Source: Thiomicrorhabdus sp. (GTDB taxonomy: Bacteria; Pseudomonadota; Gammaproteobacteria; Thiomicrospirales; Thiomicrospiraceae). Taken from it: 5,819 nt of DNA. Position numbers and translations under genes: made by a program. Under the pieces are notes generated by a model. That model had not been told where the DNA came from. It saw only the letters and a list, made by a program, of their open reading frames with translations, and searched no databases. Location: contig WFNQ01000263.1 in assembly GCA_015488565.1 (NCBI GenBank), positions 1 through 5,819 of the forward strand, written 5' to 3'. Shown piece after piece: positions 5,590 through 5,819 of the stretch (position 1 is the stretch's first letter; each line of letters begins with the position of its first letter).

Positions 5590-5819
5590 TTAAGGGGTTT
5601 CTGGTTTAAGCTCGGTTGATATCACAGGCGATTCTGCTGGTTGAAGCTCGATTACTTTAATAAACACTTCTTCTTTTTTTACCATGCCCAACGTTTGTCT
5701 TGCGATGGTTTCAAGCGAGGCGTGATCGTTTTGCAATGCTTTCACTTGTTGTGCTAACTTTGCATTAATCAAACGTTGCTCTTCTAAAGAGACCTCTAGG
5801 GTTTTAAGCTGCTCCTCTA
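5590..5819 (-). CDS. ftsB: Cell division protein FtsB, C-terminal part (N-terminus beyond window)
   Basis: The frame is open to the right window edge and gives 75 residues up to TAA at 5590-5592. FtsB is a small inner-membrane protein of the FtsQ-FtsL-FtsB divisome complex, with one N-terminal membrane segment and a periplasmic coiled coil. Visible here are the end of the coiled coil (EEQLKTLEVSLEEQR onwards, heptad-like) and the signature ETIARQTLGMVKKEEVF (36-52 of the visible part), which matches the family's E-x-x-AR-x-x-LGM-x-K-x-x-E-x-x block. The last 20 residues form a proline- and glutamate-rich tail. The membrane segment would be encoded beyond the edge. A TTG at 5772 is only an internal leucine codon, because the frame continues upstream with coiled-coil sequence. 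In E. coli ispD follows directly; here the hsdMS operon is next. FtsL-like or other DivIC-family proteins are less likely alternatives. Confidence 0.85.
   Translation of the reverse strand, partial: EEQLKTLEVSLEEQRLINAKLAQQVKALQNDHASLETIARQTLGMVKKEEVFIKVIELQPAESPVISTELKPETP

Noticed and set aside
5587..5596. Palindrome CCCTTAAGGG across the ftsB stop codon
   Set aside because: It is only ten bases with no loop. It is too short to form a hairpin terminator and is plausible by chance.
1..5819. CRISPR array, tRNA or rRNA genes
   Set aside because: No spaced direct repeats, cloverleaf structures or rRNA-like segments were seen on either strand.

Overview
The window looks like a gammaproteobacterial chromosome. 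At its two edges are partial housekeeping genes on the minus strand: surE (survival protein, nucleotidase) at the left edge and what reads as the C-terminal part of ftsB (divisome coiled-coil protein) at the right edge. A plus-strand Smr-domain gene of the SmrA/YdaL type is divergent from surE. In E. coli the order is ftsB-ispD-ispF-truD-surE. Here ftsB and surE keep the same strand and relative order, but ispD, ispF and truD are not between them.

The space between ftsB and smrA is filled by a minus-strand DNA modification/restriction operon. Read 5' to 3' on the minus strand it holds three genes. The first, a 687-aa HsdM-type N6-adenine methyltransferase, carries a PD-(D/E)XK nuclease-like N-terminal domain. 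The second is a two-TRD HsdS specificity subunit. The third is a short 56-codon reading frame, not previously obvious because of its size, that overlaps the end of hsdS and has its own Shine-Dalgarno. It looks like the amino-terminal stump of a third operon gene, cut off by unrelated sequence. No HsdR helicase is present and there is no room for one, so this is either a BcgI-like two-subunit enzyme (nuclease fused to the methyltransferase, plus a separate S subunit) or a Type I-like system whose other parts lie elsewhere or were lost.

Layout: 1-718 surE (partial, -); 719-817 divergent intergenic region with an inverted repeat; 818-1387 smrA-like (+); 1388-1543 AT-rich spacer with a run of ten G and an imperfect hairpin, probably debris of an insertion; 1544-1714 truncated third operon gene (-); 1698-3140 hsdS (-); 3143-5206 hsdM with nuclease-like domain (-); 5207-5589 gene-free stretch with two striking palindromic structures, one of them reminiscent of an integron attC site; 5590-5819 ftsB (partial, -).

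The restriction-modification block behaves like an accessory island in a conserved neighbourhood. Tight gene packing, a more AT-rich hsdS and palindromic sequence on both flanks all fit that view. Family identifications come from recognising motifs by eye; no database search was run.
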